Positions 1-8,230 of a stretch of DNA of 64,000 nucleotides are shown here, piece after piece. The notes under the pieces are model-generated. The model had not been told where the DNA came from, did no database searches, and saw only the letters and a program-made list of their open reading frames with translations. This DNA comes from Agromyces intestinalis (GTDB taxonomy: Bacteria > Actinomycetota > Actinomycetes > Actinomycetales > Microbacteriaceae). Location of the stretch: contig NZ_CP043505.1 in NCBI RefSeq assembly GCF_008365295.1, forward strand, positions 2,170,001 through 2,234,000, given 5' to 3'. Positions within the stretch are counted from its first letter, which is position 1; each line of letters opens with the position of its first letter. A program made the position numbers and the translations under genes.

Positions 1-2
1 GG

Positions 3-839
3 CCCGGGCTCCGTGGCATCGCCTGGGTGGCGGGCATCACCGCGATCGCCGTGGTCGTGCCCGGGCTGCGATCGGGGTGGTCGCTCGGCGGGGTGATCGG
101 GCCGGTGCTCGGCGCAGCCGTCGCGGTCGTGATCTCGGCCGCGCTCGAAGCGTTCATCCGGCAGGCACGTGAGCGCGACCGGCTGATCGGCGAACTCACC
201 GACACCCGGGATCGGCTCGCCGCCGCCGAACGCGAATCCGGCGTGCTCGCCGAGCGGGCGCGGATCGGCCGCGACCTGCACGACACGGTCGCGCAGGCTT
301 TGTCGAGCATCCAGTTGCTGCTGCACGCGGCCGAGCGCGGTGCGCTCGACCCGGCCGTGCGGGCCGACGTCCGGCTCGCTCGGGAGACCGCGGGCGATGC
401 GCTCGCCGAGTCGCGCCGGTTCATCGCCGGGCTGCGGGCGGATGCCACGGACGGACTCGCGGCCGCACTGCAGCGGCTCGCCGTCGAGACCACCGCGATC
501 TCGAAGGTGCCCGTCGGCGCGCACGTGACGGGCGACCCGCACGACCTCGACGAGGTCACGGCGGGCGAGCTGCTACGGATCGCCCAGGGCGCGGTCGCCA
601 ACGCGGTGCGGCACGCCGGCGCCACCCGGGTCGACCTGACGCTGAGCCATCTCGGGTCGGGCGAGGTCGCCCTCGACGTGGTCGACGACGGTGCGGGCTT
701 CGACCCGGCGACCACCTCGGGGTTCGGTCTGCAGTCGATGCGCGAGCGTGCGGCGGCCCTCGGCGGCACGCTGAGCATCGAGTCGGCGCCGGGGCGCGGC
801 ACCGCCGTCGCCGTGACCGTTCCCGGGAGGGCGGCGTGA
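3..839 (+). CDS. Sensor histidine kinase, NarL/DesK type (5' end outside window)
   Basis: Two-component sensor kinase that would autophosphorylate and pass phosphate to the regulator encoded next to it. The frame is open to the left edge, so the start lies upstream; the GTG at 27 is only the first in-frame start codon seen. Counting from it, a hydrophobic stretch (about residues 3-42) is the last membrane segment, followed by a short coiled coil (45-75). The HisKA_3 dimerisation box RIGRDLHDTVAQAL carries the phospho-acceptor His near residue 85. The ATPase domain shows an N-box with ANAVRHAG and a glycine-rich GFGLQSMRERA. It overlaps the downstream regulator gene by four bases (GTGA), so the pair is co-translated. 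The signal it senses cannot be told from the cytoplasmic part. Confidence 0.93.
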   Translation, partial: PGLRGIAWVAGITAIAVVVPGLRSGWSLGGVIGPVLGAAVAVVISAALEAFIRQARERDRLIGELTDTRDRLAAAERESGVLAERARIGRDLHDTVAQALSSIQLLLHAAERGALDPAVRADVRLARETAGDALAESRRFIAGLRADATDGLAAALQRLAVETTAISKVPVGAHVTGDPHDLDEVTAGELLRIAQGAVANAVRHAGATRVDLTLSHLGSGEVALDVVDDGAGFDPATTSGFGLQSMRERAAALGGTLSIESAPGRGTAVAVTVPGRAA

Positions 840-1462
840 TCCGCGTGCTCATCGTCGACGACCACCCCGTCGTGCGGGCCGGCCTGCGGGCGGTGCTGTC
901 GTCGGAGCCCGATATCGAGGTCGTCGCCGATCTCGGCGAGGCATCCGCCGCGATCGACGCGATCGCGACCCTGCGACCCGACGTGGTGCTCATGGACCTG
1001 CAGTTCCCGACCGGGATGCAGGGCGCCGAAGCGACCGGCCTGATCCGCTCGGGTGCGGCGGCGCAGGGATGGGTCGCTCCGCCCGCGGTGCTCATCCTCA
1101 CCAACTACGACAGCGACCGCGACATCGTGCGCGCCATCGACGCGGGCGCCACGTCGTACCTGCTGAAGGACGCCCCGCCCGACGTGCTGGTCGCCGCGAT
1201 CCGCTCGGCGGCGGCAGGCGACCCGGTGCGCGGCGCCGTGCTGCTCGCCGAACGCGCCGAGCTCGCCCCGCTCAGCCGCCGCGAGCTCGAGGTGCTCGAA
1301 CTCGTCGCGGCCGGCGAGTCGAACCGTGCGATCGCCGCGGCTCTCCATCTCAGCGAGGCGACCGTGAAGTCGCACCTCGCCCGCATCAATCATCGGCTCG
1401 GCGCGACCTCGCGCACCGACGCGGTCGCGCGCGCCCGCGAGTGGGGCGTGCTGCGCGACTGA
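836..1462 (+). CDS. Response regulator, NarL/FixJ (LuxR-HTH) family
   Basis: DNA-binding response regulator of 208 residues, cognate of the kinase just upstream. The receiver domain (1-120) has the acidic pair at residues 8-9, the phospho-acceptor Asp at about 54 (VVLMDLQFP) and the conserved Lys at about 111 (YLLKD). A LuxR-type helix-turn-helix fills 142-208, with LSRREL and the recognition helix region EATVKSHLARI. The GTG start overlaps the kinase stop. Family and partner are clear; the regulated genes are unknown. Confidence 0.95.
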   Translation: MIRVLIVDDHPVVRAGLRAVLSSEPDIEVVADLGEASAAIDAIATLRPDVVLMDLQFPTGMQGAEATGLIRSGAAAQGWVAPPAVLILTNYDSDRDIVRAIDAGATSYLLKDAPPDVLVAAIRSAAAGDPVRGAVLLAERAELAPLSRRELEVLELVAAGESNRAIAAALHLSEATVKSHLARINHRLGATSRTDAVARAREWGVLRD

Positions 1463-1473
1463 TCCGCCGACCG

Positions 1474-2322
1474 CTACAGGAACATCGGCCGGTCGAAGTC
1501 CTCGTCGTCGCCCTCGGCGTCGGCGAGGTCGACGAGCACCGGCACGTGGTCGCTCGGCGCGGTGCCCTTGCGCTCGTTGCGGTGGATCGAAGCATCCGTC
1601 ACCCGCTCGGCGAACGCCGCCGAACCGAGGATGAAGTCGATGCGCATGCCCTCGTTGCGGGGGAACTTGAGCTGCTGGTAGTCCCAGTACGTGTAGAGGC
1701 CCTCGGGCACCCGCGCGCGCACCACGTCGGCGACGCCCGCGTTCTCGAGGGTGAAGAACGCCTCGCGCTCCTCGGGCGACACGTGCGTGGACACCCCCAC
1801 CCGCACGGCCGGGTCGCCGTTGTCGACGTCGAACGGCGCGATGTTGAAGTCGCCCATGAGCGCGAACGGCACCTCGGGCCGGCCGGTGGTCTCGGCACGC
1901 GTGTACTCGGTCAGTGCGGCGAGCCAGTCGAGCTTGTAGACGTAGTGCGGGTCGGCGAGGGTGCGCCCGTTGGGCACGTACAGGCTCCACAGCCGCACGC
2001 CGCCGACGGTCGCCCCGAGCGCGCGCGCCTCGATCGGCAGGTCGGGCCCCTCATGTCCCTTCAGGAACCCGGGCTGGTCGGGGAAGTGCGTCTCGACCTC
2101 GGTGATCGGATGCCTCGCGGCGATCGCGACCCCGTTCCACTGGTTGAGCCCGTGCGCGACGACCTCGTACCCGGCCGCCTCGAACGCCTCGTGCGGGAAC
2201 TGCTCGGGCTTGCACTTGATCTCCTGCATCGCGAGCACGTCGACGTCTTCGCGCACCAGCCAGTCGACGACCCGAGCGTGGCGGGTGCGGATCGAGTTGA
2301 CGTTCCAGGTGGCGATGCGCAT
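1474..2322 (-). CDS. xthA: Exodeoxyribonuclease III
   Basis: Class II AP endonuclease and 3'-5' exonuclease of base excision repair, 282 residues, the usual family length. It begins MRIATWNVNSIR, the classic first strand of exonuclease III, which is why the start is placed at 2322 rather than seven codons upstream. The metal-binding Glu is at about 34 (AMQEIK). Further family motifs are YVPNG, GDFNIAP and the C-terminal SDHVPV with the catalytic His. It converges on the response regulator with only 11 bases between the stops. Confidence 0.95.
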   Translation of the reverse strand: MRIATWNVNSIRTRHARVVDWLVREDVDVLAMQEIKCKPEQFPHEAFEAAGYEVVAHGLNQWNGVAIAARHPITEVETHFPDQPGFLKGHEGPDLPIEARALGATVGGVRLWSLYVPNGRTLADPHYVYKLDWLAALTEYTRAETTGRPEVPFALMGDFNIAPFDVDNGDPAVRVGVSTHVSPEEREAFFTLENAGVADVVRARVPEGLYTYWDYQQLKFPRNEGMRIDFILGSAAFAERVTDASIHRNERKGTAPSDHVPVLVDLADAEGDDEDFDRPMFL

Positions 2323-2357
2323 GCGATCCAGCGTAAGCGGCACCGCCGACCCGGATG

Positions 2358-2852
2358 CTACGCGCCCGCGTCCGTCGCGGCCCGGCGTCCGATGCGGGGC
2401 ACCGCGATCCAGAACAGCACGACGATGACGACCGACACGCCGAGGGCCACGAATCCGGCCGTGCGCGAGACCGCGACGTCGAAGATGAGACTCACGACCC
2501 CGGCCGCGAGGATCGACACGACGACCAGCAGCGCGATGAGCAGCCGGTTCGCGGTGCGCACCAGTCGCGGCTTCTGGCGGCGCCCGAACAGCTGACGGTG
2601 CATGATGATCGGCGCGAGCCCGAGCACGGTCGCGAGGCCCGCGAGCACCACCAGCACGAGGTACAGGCCGACCTCGTACGCGTCGAGGTCGGTGAACCGC
2701 GGCTGGAACGCGACGGCGAGCAGGAAGCCGGTGATGAGCTGTGTGCCGGTCTGCACGGCCCGCAGTTCCTGGAGGATGTCGTTCCAGTTGCGGTCGGCCT
2801 TCTCGGTGGGCGTCTCGGAGCGCCCGTCGCCCGGGATGTCGGCGTGCGTCAT
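2358..2852 (-). CDS. DUF6328-type four-helix membrane protein
   Basis: Small integral membrane protein of 164 residues. After a polar N-terminus (about 1-25) there are four hydrophobic segments, roughly 38-55, 63-85, 105-125 and 132-152, with a basic loop GRRQKPR between the second and third. The conserved-looking block ELRAVQTGTQLITGFLLA at the first helix matches the DUF6328 family as I remember it. The function is unknown. It is transcribed away from cofE, so the 116-base gap at 2853-2968 should hold both promoters. Confidence 0.75.
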   Translation of the reverse strand: MTHADIPGDGRSETPTEKADRNWNDILQELRAVQTGTQLITGFLLAVAFQPRFTDLDAYEVGLYLVLVVLAGLATVLGLAPIIMHRQLFGRRQKPRLVRTANRLLIALLVVVSILAAGVVSLIFDVAVSRTAGFVALGVSVVIVVLFWIAVPRIGRRAATDAGA

Positions 2853-2968
2853 GGTCGGATCGTACGCGGTCGGGTGCGGCCGAGACGAGGGCTTGCGATC
2901 GGTTCGGCCGGATGTCTCAGGGCGACGCGCACGGCGAACTGCAATGATGGTCGGCGAGACATCCGGGG

Positions 2969-3748
2969 GTGAGCGTGGGCTTCAGTGTCGTAGGCGTCGA
3001 GGGCATCGGCGAGATCACGGCGGGCGACGACCTCGCCGGCATCATCGCCGCCGCGACCGAACTCGAAGACGGCGACATCCTCGTCGTGACCTCGAAGATC
3101 GTGTCGAAGGCCGAGGGGCGGGTGATCGAGGCATCCGATCGCGAGGACGCGATCACCGCCGAGACGGTGCGCGTCGTCGCCACCCGCGAGTTCGAGGGCG
3201 GCGTCACCCGCATCGTCGAGAACCGGCAGGGCATCGTGCAGGCCGCGGCCGGGGTCGACGCCTCCAATGCCCCGGATGGCACGGTGCTGCTGCTGCCCGT
3301 CGACCCCGACGCATCCGCTCGCGACCTCGCGACCGGCCTGCGCGCCCTCACCGGCGCGCACGTCGGCGTGATCGTCTCCGACACCGTGGGGCGCGCCTGG
3401 CGCGAGGGGCAGACCGACCTGGCGATCGGCGCGGCCGGCGTGCACGTCTTCGAAGACCTGCGCGGTTCGACGGATGCCTCGGGCAATGCGCTCGCGGTCA
3501 CCATGCCGTGCGTGGCCGACGAGATCGCCGGTGCGGCCGAGCTCGTGAAGGGCAAGTCGGCGGGCGTGCCCGTGGCGATCGTGCGGGGCCTCGGGCGCTA
3601 CGTCGGCGACCTCGACCTGCCGGGCGCGCGCAGCATCGTGCGGCCCGCCGAACGCGACCTGTTCCGGCTCGGCGCCGACGAGGCGTACGACGAGGGCTAC
3701 CGTGCCGGCTTCGACGAGGCGCAGGCCGAGGGGCCGTTGCACTCCTGA
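2969..3748 (+). CDS. cofE: Coenzyme F420-0:L-glutamate ligase
   Basis: Adds gamma-linked glutamates to F420-0 using GTP, the last steps of F420 synthesis. The 259 residues span a complete CofE domain: N-terminal [29 protein letters not shown] (about 33-50), a central [18 protein letters not shown] (about 137-154) and [17 protein letters not shown]. The GTG at 2969 gives the normal N-terminus [16 protein letters not shown]. It stops where CofE ends and lacks the C-terminal FMN/nitroreductase domain found in mycobacterial FbiB. It leads the strand carrying an F420 oxidoreductase, cofC and fgd. Confidence 0.93.
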   Translation: MSVGFSVVGVEGIGEITAGDDLAGIIAAATELEDGDILVVTSKIVSKAEGRVIEASDREDAITAETVRVVATREFEGGVTRIVENRQGIVQAAAGVDASNAPDGTVLLLPVDPDASARDLATGLRALTGAHVGVIVSDTVGRAWREGQTDLAIGAAGVHVFEDLRGSTDASGNALAVTMPCVADEIAGAAELVKGKSAGVPVAIVRGLGRYVGDLDLPGARSIVRPAERDLFRLGADEAYDEGYRAGFDEAQAEGPLHS

Positions 3749-3802
3749 GCCGTCCTCTCCGCCGGTCGACCGGCGGACCACGCGACAGGGCAGGATTGAG
3801 GC

Positions 3803-4804
3803 ATGCCTGCGCACATCGGCTATGCCGCGATGCTCGAACGGTTCCCGCCCGCCGAGGCGGTCGAGCTCGCCGCGCTCGCCGAACGGCACGGGTTCGCCGG
3901 CACGATGGCGAGCGACCACTTCCAGCCGTGGCTGCCGGCGCAGGGCGAGTCATCCTTCGTCTGGAGCGTGCTCGCCGCGATCGCCGCGCGCACCACGGGA
4001 GACTTCGGTCCGGGCGTCACGACCCCCGGCTACCGGATGCATCCCGCCGTCGTCGCGCAAGCGTCCGCGACGCTCGCCGCCATGCACCCCGACCGGCACT
4101 GGCTCGGCATCGGGTCGGGCGAGGCGCTGAACGAGCACGTCGTCGGGCGGTACTGGCCAGAGCCGCCCGAGCGCATCAACCGCATGTTCGAGGCGGTCGA
4201 CTTGATCAAGCGCCTGTTCGCCGCGTCGATCGCGGGCCGTGACGTGCGGTTCGCCGGGCAGGACTTCAAGCTCGAGTCGGCTCGGCTGTGGACGATGCCC
4301 GAGGTCGCGCCGCCGATCCTCGTCGCGGCTGGCGGCCCGGTCACGGCGAAGCGGGCGGGTCGCACGGTCGACGGGCTCATCACGACGGGGGCGCCCGGCG
4401 ACGACCGGCTCGCGGTGCTGTTGACGAAGTTCGCCGAGGGGGCGCGCGAGGTCGGCCGCGACGCGTCTCGCATGCCGAAGGTGCTGCAACTGCACGTGTC
4501 GTGGGCGCCCACCGACGAGGAGGCGATCGCGAATGCCGTCGCCGAGTGGCCGATCGCGGGGCTGCGCATCCCGCGCGGCGACATCCGCTCACCGTTCGAC
4601 TTCGAGCACGTCGCCCGCACCGTGCGCCCCGACGACTTCGCCGGCCGCATGCTCATCGGCGCCGACCCCGACGTGCACCGTGCGGGTATCCAGCGGGCCC
4701 TCGACCTCGGCTTCGACCGGGTCTACGTGCACCAGGTGGGGCGCGACCAGCGCGCGTTCCTCGAGGTGTACGGCCGCGAGGTGCTGCCGGGGCTGCACCG
4801 ATGA
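3803..4804 (+). CDS. F420-dependent LLM oxidoreductase, G6PDH family (TIGR03557-like)
   Basis: Luciferase-like TIM-barrel enzyme of 333 residues that uses coenzyme F420. It keeps the F420-contact signature SDHFQPW at about 37-43 (Asp, His, Trp) and GSGEALNE, whose Glu is the proposed proton donor of FGD, but differs elsewhere from the true FGD downstream. The substrate is therefore unknown; it may be another sugar phosphate or an alcohol. The spacing from cofE is 54 bases and its stop overlaps the cofC start (ATGA), so the four genes look like one operon. Confidence 0.88.
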   Translation: MPAHIGYAAMLERFPPAEAVELAALAERHGFAGTMASDHFQPWLPAQGESSFVWSVLAAIAARTTGDFGPGVTTPGYRMHPAVVAQASATLAAMHPDRHWLGIGSGEALNEHVVGRYWPEPPERINRMFEAVDLIKRLFAASIAGRDVRFAGQDFKLESARLWTMPEVAPPILVAAGGPVTAKRAGRTVDGLITTGAPGDDRLAVLLTKFAEGAREVGRDASRMPKVLQLHVSWAPTDEEAIANAVAEWPIAGLRIPRGDIRSPFDFEHVARTVRPDDFAGRMLIGADPDVHRAGIQRALDLGFDRVYVHQVGRDQRAFLEVYGREVLPGLHR

Positions 4805-5631
4805 GCGCGGGCGAGCTGCCGGATTCGGCGTCTGCGCCAGCTGCCCGACCTCCGCGCCAGCCGGAATGGCGCAGCGGGCGGCGAACTGGCGCAGAGCGCG
4901 CGGGCCCGGATGTCTGGACCCTCGTCATTCCGGTGAAGTCGCCGTTGCGCGCGAAGACGCGCCTGGCGCCCGAGGTCGGGCCCGACGACCGGGCCGCGCT
5001 CGCGCGCGCGTTCGCCGCCGACACCGTCGCGGTCGCGCTCGCCACCCCCGGCGTCGGGCGCGTGCTCGTGGTCGCCGACGACCGCGCGCTCGCCGGCGCC
5101 GCCGAGTTCGTCGCCGAGCCCGAGGTGCGCGGGCTCGAACCCGCGATCGCCGACGGCATCGCCGCGGCGGGCGCGACCGCTATCGGCTCTGCGCCACCCA
5201 CGCGCGTGTCGCGCCAGTCCGAATGGCGCGGAGGGCGCTCAAGTGGCGCGCACCCCGCGGAGGCCCCGCCGGTCGGCGTGCTGCTCGGCGACCTGCCGGC
5301 CCTTCGCACGGTCGACCTCGCGGCGGCGCTCGAGGCCGCGGCGCGGCATCCGCTCGCCTTCGTGCGCGACGCCGACGGCACGGGCACCACCCTCGCGACC
5401 GCCCGCGCGGGCGTGCCGTTCGCGCCGCGGTTCGGGCACGACTCGGCGGCGCGGCACTCCGCGGCCGGGTTCGTCGAGCTCGGGGCATCCGATGCGTCCT
5501 CATGGCCGACCCTGCGACGCGATGTCGACACCGCGTCAGCCCTGGCCGAGGCCGTCGCCCTCGGAGTCGGTCGGGCGACCGCCGCCGAGGTCGCGCGCCT
5601 CGCGGCATCCCTGCCCTGGCTCGGCCCCTGA
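4801..5631 (+). CDS. cofC: 2-phospho-L-lactate (or PEP) guanylyltransferase CofC/FbiD, with two in-frame palindrome insertions
   Basis: Makes the GDP-activated three-carbon acid that CofD transfers to FO. The start at 4801 overlaps the previous stop (ATGA). The nucleotidyltransferase core begins with [19 protein letters not shown] (about 39-57), continues through RVLVVADD and the metal site [10 protein letters not shown], and includes [10 protein letters not shown] and FGHDSAARH. The gene is 276 codons, longer than a typical CofC of about 210-230, because of two inserts. One (about residues 12-31) precedes the core; the other (about 131-150) lies between strands of the core. Both come from the same 59-bp palindrome in the same phase and carry [14 protein letters not shown] and [14 protein letters not shown]. 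Whether the enzyme is active with these inserts is untested. Confidence 0.9.
   Translation: MSAGELPDSASAPAARPPRQPEWRSGRRTGAERAGPDVWTLVIPVKSPLRAKTRLAPEVGPDDRAALARAFAADTVAVALATPGVGRVLVVADDRALAGAAEFVAEPEVRGLEPAIADGIAAAGATAIGSAPPTRVSRQSEWRGGRSSGAHPAEAPPVGVLLGDLPALRTVDLAAALEAAARHPLAFVRDADGTGTTLATARAGVPFAPRFGHDSAARHSAAGFVELGASDASSWPTLRRDVDTASALAEAVALGVGRATAAEVARLAASLPWLGP
4834..4892. repeat. 59-bp double palindrome, copy 1, inside cofC
   Basis: Arms are GCGCCA at 4834 and 4854 and TGGCGC at 4867 and 4887, giving nested hairpins with offsets 20-13-20. Copy 2 at 5191 has exactly the same offsets and the same reading frame. Confidence 0.85.
5191..5249. repeat. 59-bp double palindrome, copy 2, inside cofC
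   Basis: GCGCCA at 5191 and 5211 and TGGCGC at 5224 and 5244. It lies 357 bases (119 codons) from copy 1, so both are translated in the same phase. The inner hairpin GCGCCAGTCCGAATGGCGC differs from copy 1 by two bases. Confidence 0.85.
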
Positions 5632-5654
5632 CCGCGCCGCAGCCTCGCCGCAGA

Positions 5655-5712
5655 TCGAGTGGGCAGAGAACGCGCGAGTCCGGGTGCCTTCGAGCGTTCT
5701 CTGCCCACTCGA
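5655..5712. repeat. Perfect 19-bp inverted repeat between cofC and fgd
   Basis: Left arm 5655-5673 (TCGAGTGGGCAGAGAACGC) and right arm 5694-5712 are exact reverse complements around a 20-base loop. It starts 24 bases after the cofC stop and ends 29 bases before the fgd start. No T-run follows, so it resembles a mobile palindrome more than a classical terminator, though it could attenuate fgd or protect the mRNA. A related element lies inside mntH at 59597-59654. Confidence 0.85.
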
Positions 5713-5741
5713 ATGACGGGTGGGCGTGGAAGGATCGAAGT

Positions 5742-6770
5742 ATGACCCTCACCCTCGGATACAAGGCCAGCGCCGAGCAGTTCAACCCGCGTGAGCTCGT
5801 CGAGATCGCGGTGCTCGCCGAGCAGCACGGCATGGAATCGGTGTGGACGAGCGATCACTTCCAGCCGTGGCGGCACGAGGGCGGGCACGCACCGTTCTCG
5901 CTGACCTGGATGGCCGCGGTCGGCGAGCGCACGTCGACGGTGAAGATCGGCACGAGCGTCATGACGCCGACGTTCCGCTACAACCCGGCGGTGCTGGCGC
6001 AGGCGTTCGCGTCGCTCGGGTGCCTGTACCCGGGCCGCATCATCGCCGGCTTCGGCACCGGTGAGGCGCTGAACGAGATCGCGACCGGGTTCCGCGGTGC
6101 GGGCGAGCAGGACTGGCCCGAGTTCCGCGAGCGGTTCGCGCGGCTGCGCGAGGCGGTGCGGCTGATGCGCGCGCTCTGGACCGAGGACGGCCAGGTCGGC
6201 TTCGAGGGCGAGTACTACTCGACGCACGGCGCGTCGATCTACGATCGGCCGGATATCGCGGTGCCGGTGTACATCGCGGCCGGCGGGCCGACCGTGGCGA
6301 AGTACGCGGGGCGTGCGGGCGACGGGTTCATCTGCACCTCGGGTAAGGGCGCCGAGCTGTACGTCGACCAGCTGATCCCGGCGGCGAAGGAGGGCGCCGA
6401 GGCCGGCGGCCGCTCATTCGAGCAGCTCGACCGCATGATCGAGATCAAGTTGTCGTATGAAGAGACCCTCGACGCGGCGCTCGAGAACACCCGGTTCTGG
6501 TCACCGCTGTCGCTCTCGAAGGAGCAGAAGCACGACATCACCGATCCGGTCGAGATGGAGCGGGCCGCCGACGCGCTGCCGATCGAGCAGATCGCGAAGC
6601 GCTGGATCGTCGGCACCGACCCCGACGAGGTCGTCGAGCAGATCGGCCAGTATGTCGACTGGGGCTTCGACCACCTGGTGTTCCACGCGCCGGGGCACGA
6701 CCAGCGCCGGTTCCTCGAGCTGTTCGAGCGCGACCTCGCGCCGCGGCTGCGGGCCCGAGCCGGGCAGTAA
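5742..6770 (+). CDS. fgd: F420-dependent glucose-6-phosphate dehydrogenase
   Basis: Oxidises glucose-6-phosphate to 6-phosphogluconolactone and reduces F420, the main source of F420H2 in actinobacteria. The 342 residues align closely by memory with mycobacterial FGD1. [18 protein letters not shown] at 37-54 supplies the Asp, His and Trp, and [10 protein letters not shown] the Glu (about 108). CTSGKG and [14 protein letters not shown] are also family blocks. The ATG at 5742 follows GGAAGGATCGAAGT. It is last in the plus-strand F420 operon, separated from cofC by a palindrome. It would supply reduced F420 to the other LLM reductases in the window. Confidence 0.95.
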   Translation: MTLTLGYKASAEQFNPRELVEIAVLAEQHGMESVWTSDHFQPWRHEGGHAPFSLTWMAAVGERTSTVKIGTSVMTPTFRYNPAVLAQAFASLGCLYPGRIIAGFGTGEALNEIATGFRGAGEQDWPEFRERFARLREAVRLMRALWTEDGQVGFEGEYYSTHGASIYDRPDIAVPVYIAAGGPTVAKYAGRAGDGFICTSGKGAELYVDQLIPAAKEGAEAGGRSFEQLDRMIEIKLSYEETLDAALENTRFWSPLSLSKEQKHDITDPVEMERAADALPIEQIAKRWIVGTDPDEVVEQIGQYVDWGFDHLVFHAPGHDQRRFLELFERDLAPRLRARAGQ

Positions 6771-6798
6771 CCGGTCAGGGGGGCGTGGTGAACCCGGC

Positions 6799-7296
6799 TC
6801 AGTGCAGCCCGGGCGGATTCACACTCGGCGGCAGCTTGCAGTAGTCGTAGAAGAACTGCGTCGGAGCGTCTTCGTCAGTCGCGTCGACGATGATGTCGGC
6901 GCCCGAGTTCGGCAGTTCGGCGCCGGCCAGCGTCCAGACGCGGAAGTGCCACAGCCCGTGAGCCGACCCGTCGAGCAGGCCGCGCCCGTCGACGACGAGC
7001 ACAGCGTCGGGGTCGTCGGCGCCCGCGAGGGTGCCCGCGCGGAACGGTTCGATCGTCTCGGCGCGCAGCGCCTGCTCGCCGGCGTCGCCGTTCGACACCC
7101 GCGTCGCGGGCTGGCCCTTGGCGCGCAGCCGGGCGGCGAGGTCGTCGGCCCAGCGGGCGGCCTGCTCGGGCGAGGCACCGTCGACCGCGAGCAGCCGGCG
7201 GCCGCGCGGGGAGTTGTGGAGGAACTCGTCGACGATCGAGTCGAGCTGGTCGCGTCGAGCGTCGGTCAGGCGGGTCGCATCGGTCGTGTCGCTCAT
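6799..7296 (-). CDS. Hypothetical protein, degenerate P-loop-kinase-like
   Basis: Unrecognised protein of 165 residues starting MSDTTDATRL (7296). A start 14 codons further upstream is possible but less likely. The segment RRLLAVDGASPEQAARWADDLAARL looks like the first strand and helix of uridine-kinase-like P-loop proteins, but the GKS/T of a Walker A is missing. A later strand, PDAVLVVDGRGLL, resembles a Walker B. No signal peptide or membrane segment is seen. It lies 52 bases downstream of the importer ATPase gene on the same strand and may be its last gene. An inactive kinase-like or nucleotide-sensing role is a guess. Confidence 0.7.
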   Translation of the reverse strand: MSDTTDATRLTDARRDQLDSIVDEFLHNSPRGRRLLAVDGASPEQAARWADDLAARLRAKGQPATRVSNGDAGEQALRAETIEPFRAGTLAGADDPDAVLVVDGRGLLDGSAHGLWHFRVWTLAGAELPNSGADIIVDATDEDAPTQFFYDYCKLPPSVNPPGLH

Positions 7297-7348
7297 ACCT
7301 CCACGGTATGCCCGTGAGGATGCCTCGAAGCAGGCCATCCGTCCCGAG

Positions 7349-8230
7349 TCAGTCGCCCTCGGCGATGCCGAGGTAGTGCACGACGGGTCGCCCGGTTCGC
7401 GGATGCCTCGACACTTCGGCGTCCACGCCCCATACGTCGCGCACGAGCGACGGGGTGAGGACCTCGTCGGTCGAGCCCGCGGCGACGACCCGGCCCTCGG
7501 CGAGCACCACGACGTGGTCGGCGTACGAGGCGGCGAGCCCGAGGTCGTGCAGGGCCGCGAGCACCGTGAGCCCGTCGGCGGAGAGCCGACGCAGCAGGTC
7601 GAGGGTCACGAGCTGCGCTCGCACATCGAGGTGGTTCGTGGGCTCGTCGAGCAGCAGCAGCTCGGGCTCCTGCGCGAGCGCGCGGGCGAGGTTGACCCGC
7701 TGTCGTTCACCGCCCGACAGTTCGTCGTACCCGCGTGCGGCGAACGCCGACGCGTCGACCGCGTCGAGGCTGCGCGCGACGACCTCGCGGTCCTCGGCGC
7801 GGTCGCCGCCCCACGCGCCCTGGTGCGGGATGCGCCCGAGCGCGACGACGTCGGCGACGGTGAGCCCCTGGGTACGGGCATCGCGCGTCTCCTGCTCGGC
7901 GAGGGCGATGCGTCGGGCCCGCTCGCGGCGTCGCAGTGCGGCGAGGTCGTCGCCTCCGAGCAGCGCGGTGCCCGCCTCGGCGTGCTCGACGCCCGCGAGC
8001 ACGTGCAGCATGCTCGACTTGCCCGCACCGTTCGGCCCGACGAGGGCGCCCACCGATCCGCGCGGCAGTTCGAGGCCGACGTCGTCGAGCACGAGCCGGT
8101 CGCGGCGGGCGAACCGCAGGTGGGCGAGATCGAGGGCGGATGCCTCGGGCAGCGCGGATGCCTCGGGCGACTCGGATGCCTCGGACGCACTGCCGCGCGA
8201 GGCATCCGTCATGAGCTCTGCAGCCGTCAT
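7349..8230 (-). CDS. ABC importer ATPase, proposed F420-precursor transporter
   Basis: ATP-binding subunit of a FecE/BtuD-type importer, 293 residues. Walker A is GPNGAGKS, the signature is DELSGGERQRVNLARAL, Walker B is LLLLDEPTNHLD and the switch His is in ALHDLGLA. The N-terminal 35 residues are low complexity ([18 protein letters not shown]), so an internal ATG at 8212 could also be used. Its start overlaps the permease stop. The three-gene cassette beside cofD, cofC, cofE and fgd matches the cassette proposed bioinformatically to import F420-0 (TIGR03868/03869/03873, from memory). A siderophore or cobalamin substrate is the generic alternative. Confidence 0.85.
   Translation of the reverse strand: MTAAELMTDASRGSASEASESPEASALPEASALDLAHLRFARRDRLVLDDVGLELPRGSVGALVGPNGAGKSSMLHVLAGVEHAEAGTALLGGDDLAALRRRERARRIALAEQETRDARTQGLTVADVVALGRIPHQGAWGGDRAEDREVVARSLDAVDASAFAARGYDELSGGERQRVNLARALAQEPELLLLDEPTNHLDVRAQLVTLDLLRRLSADGLTVLAALHDLGLAASYADHVVVLAEGRVVAAGSTDEVLTPSLVRDVWGVDAEVSRHPRTGRPVVHYLGIAEGD

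Noticed and set aside
5655-5712. Ordinary rho-independent terminator of cofC
   Set aside because: The stem is very long and perfect but lacks a T-run, and a near-identical arm lies inside a gene (mntH), which a terminator would not.
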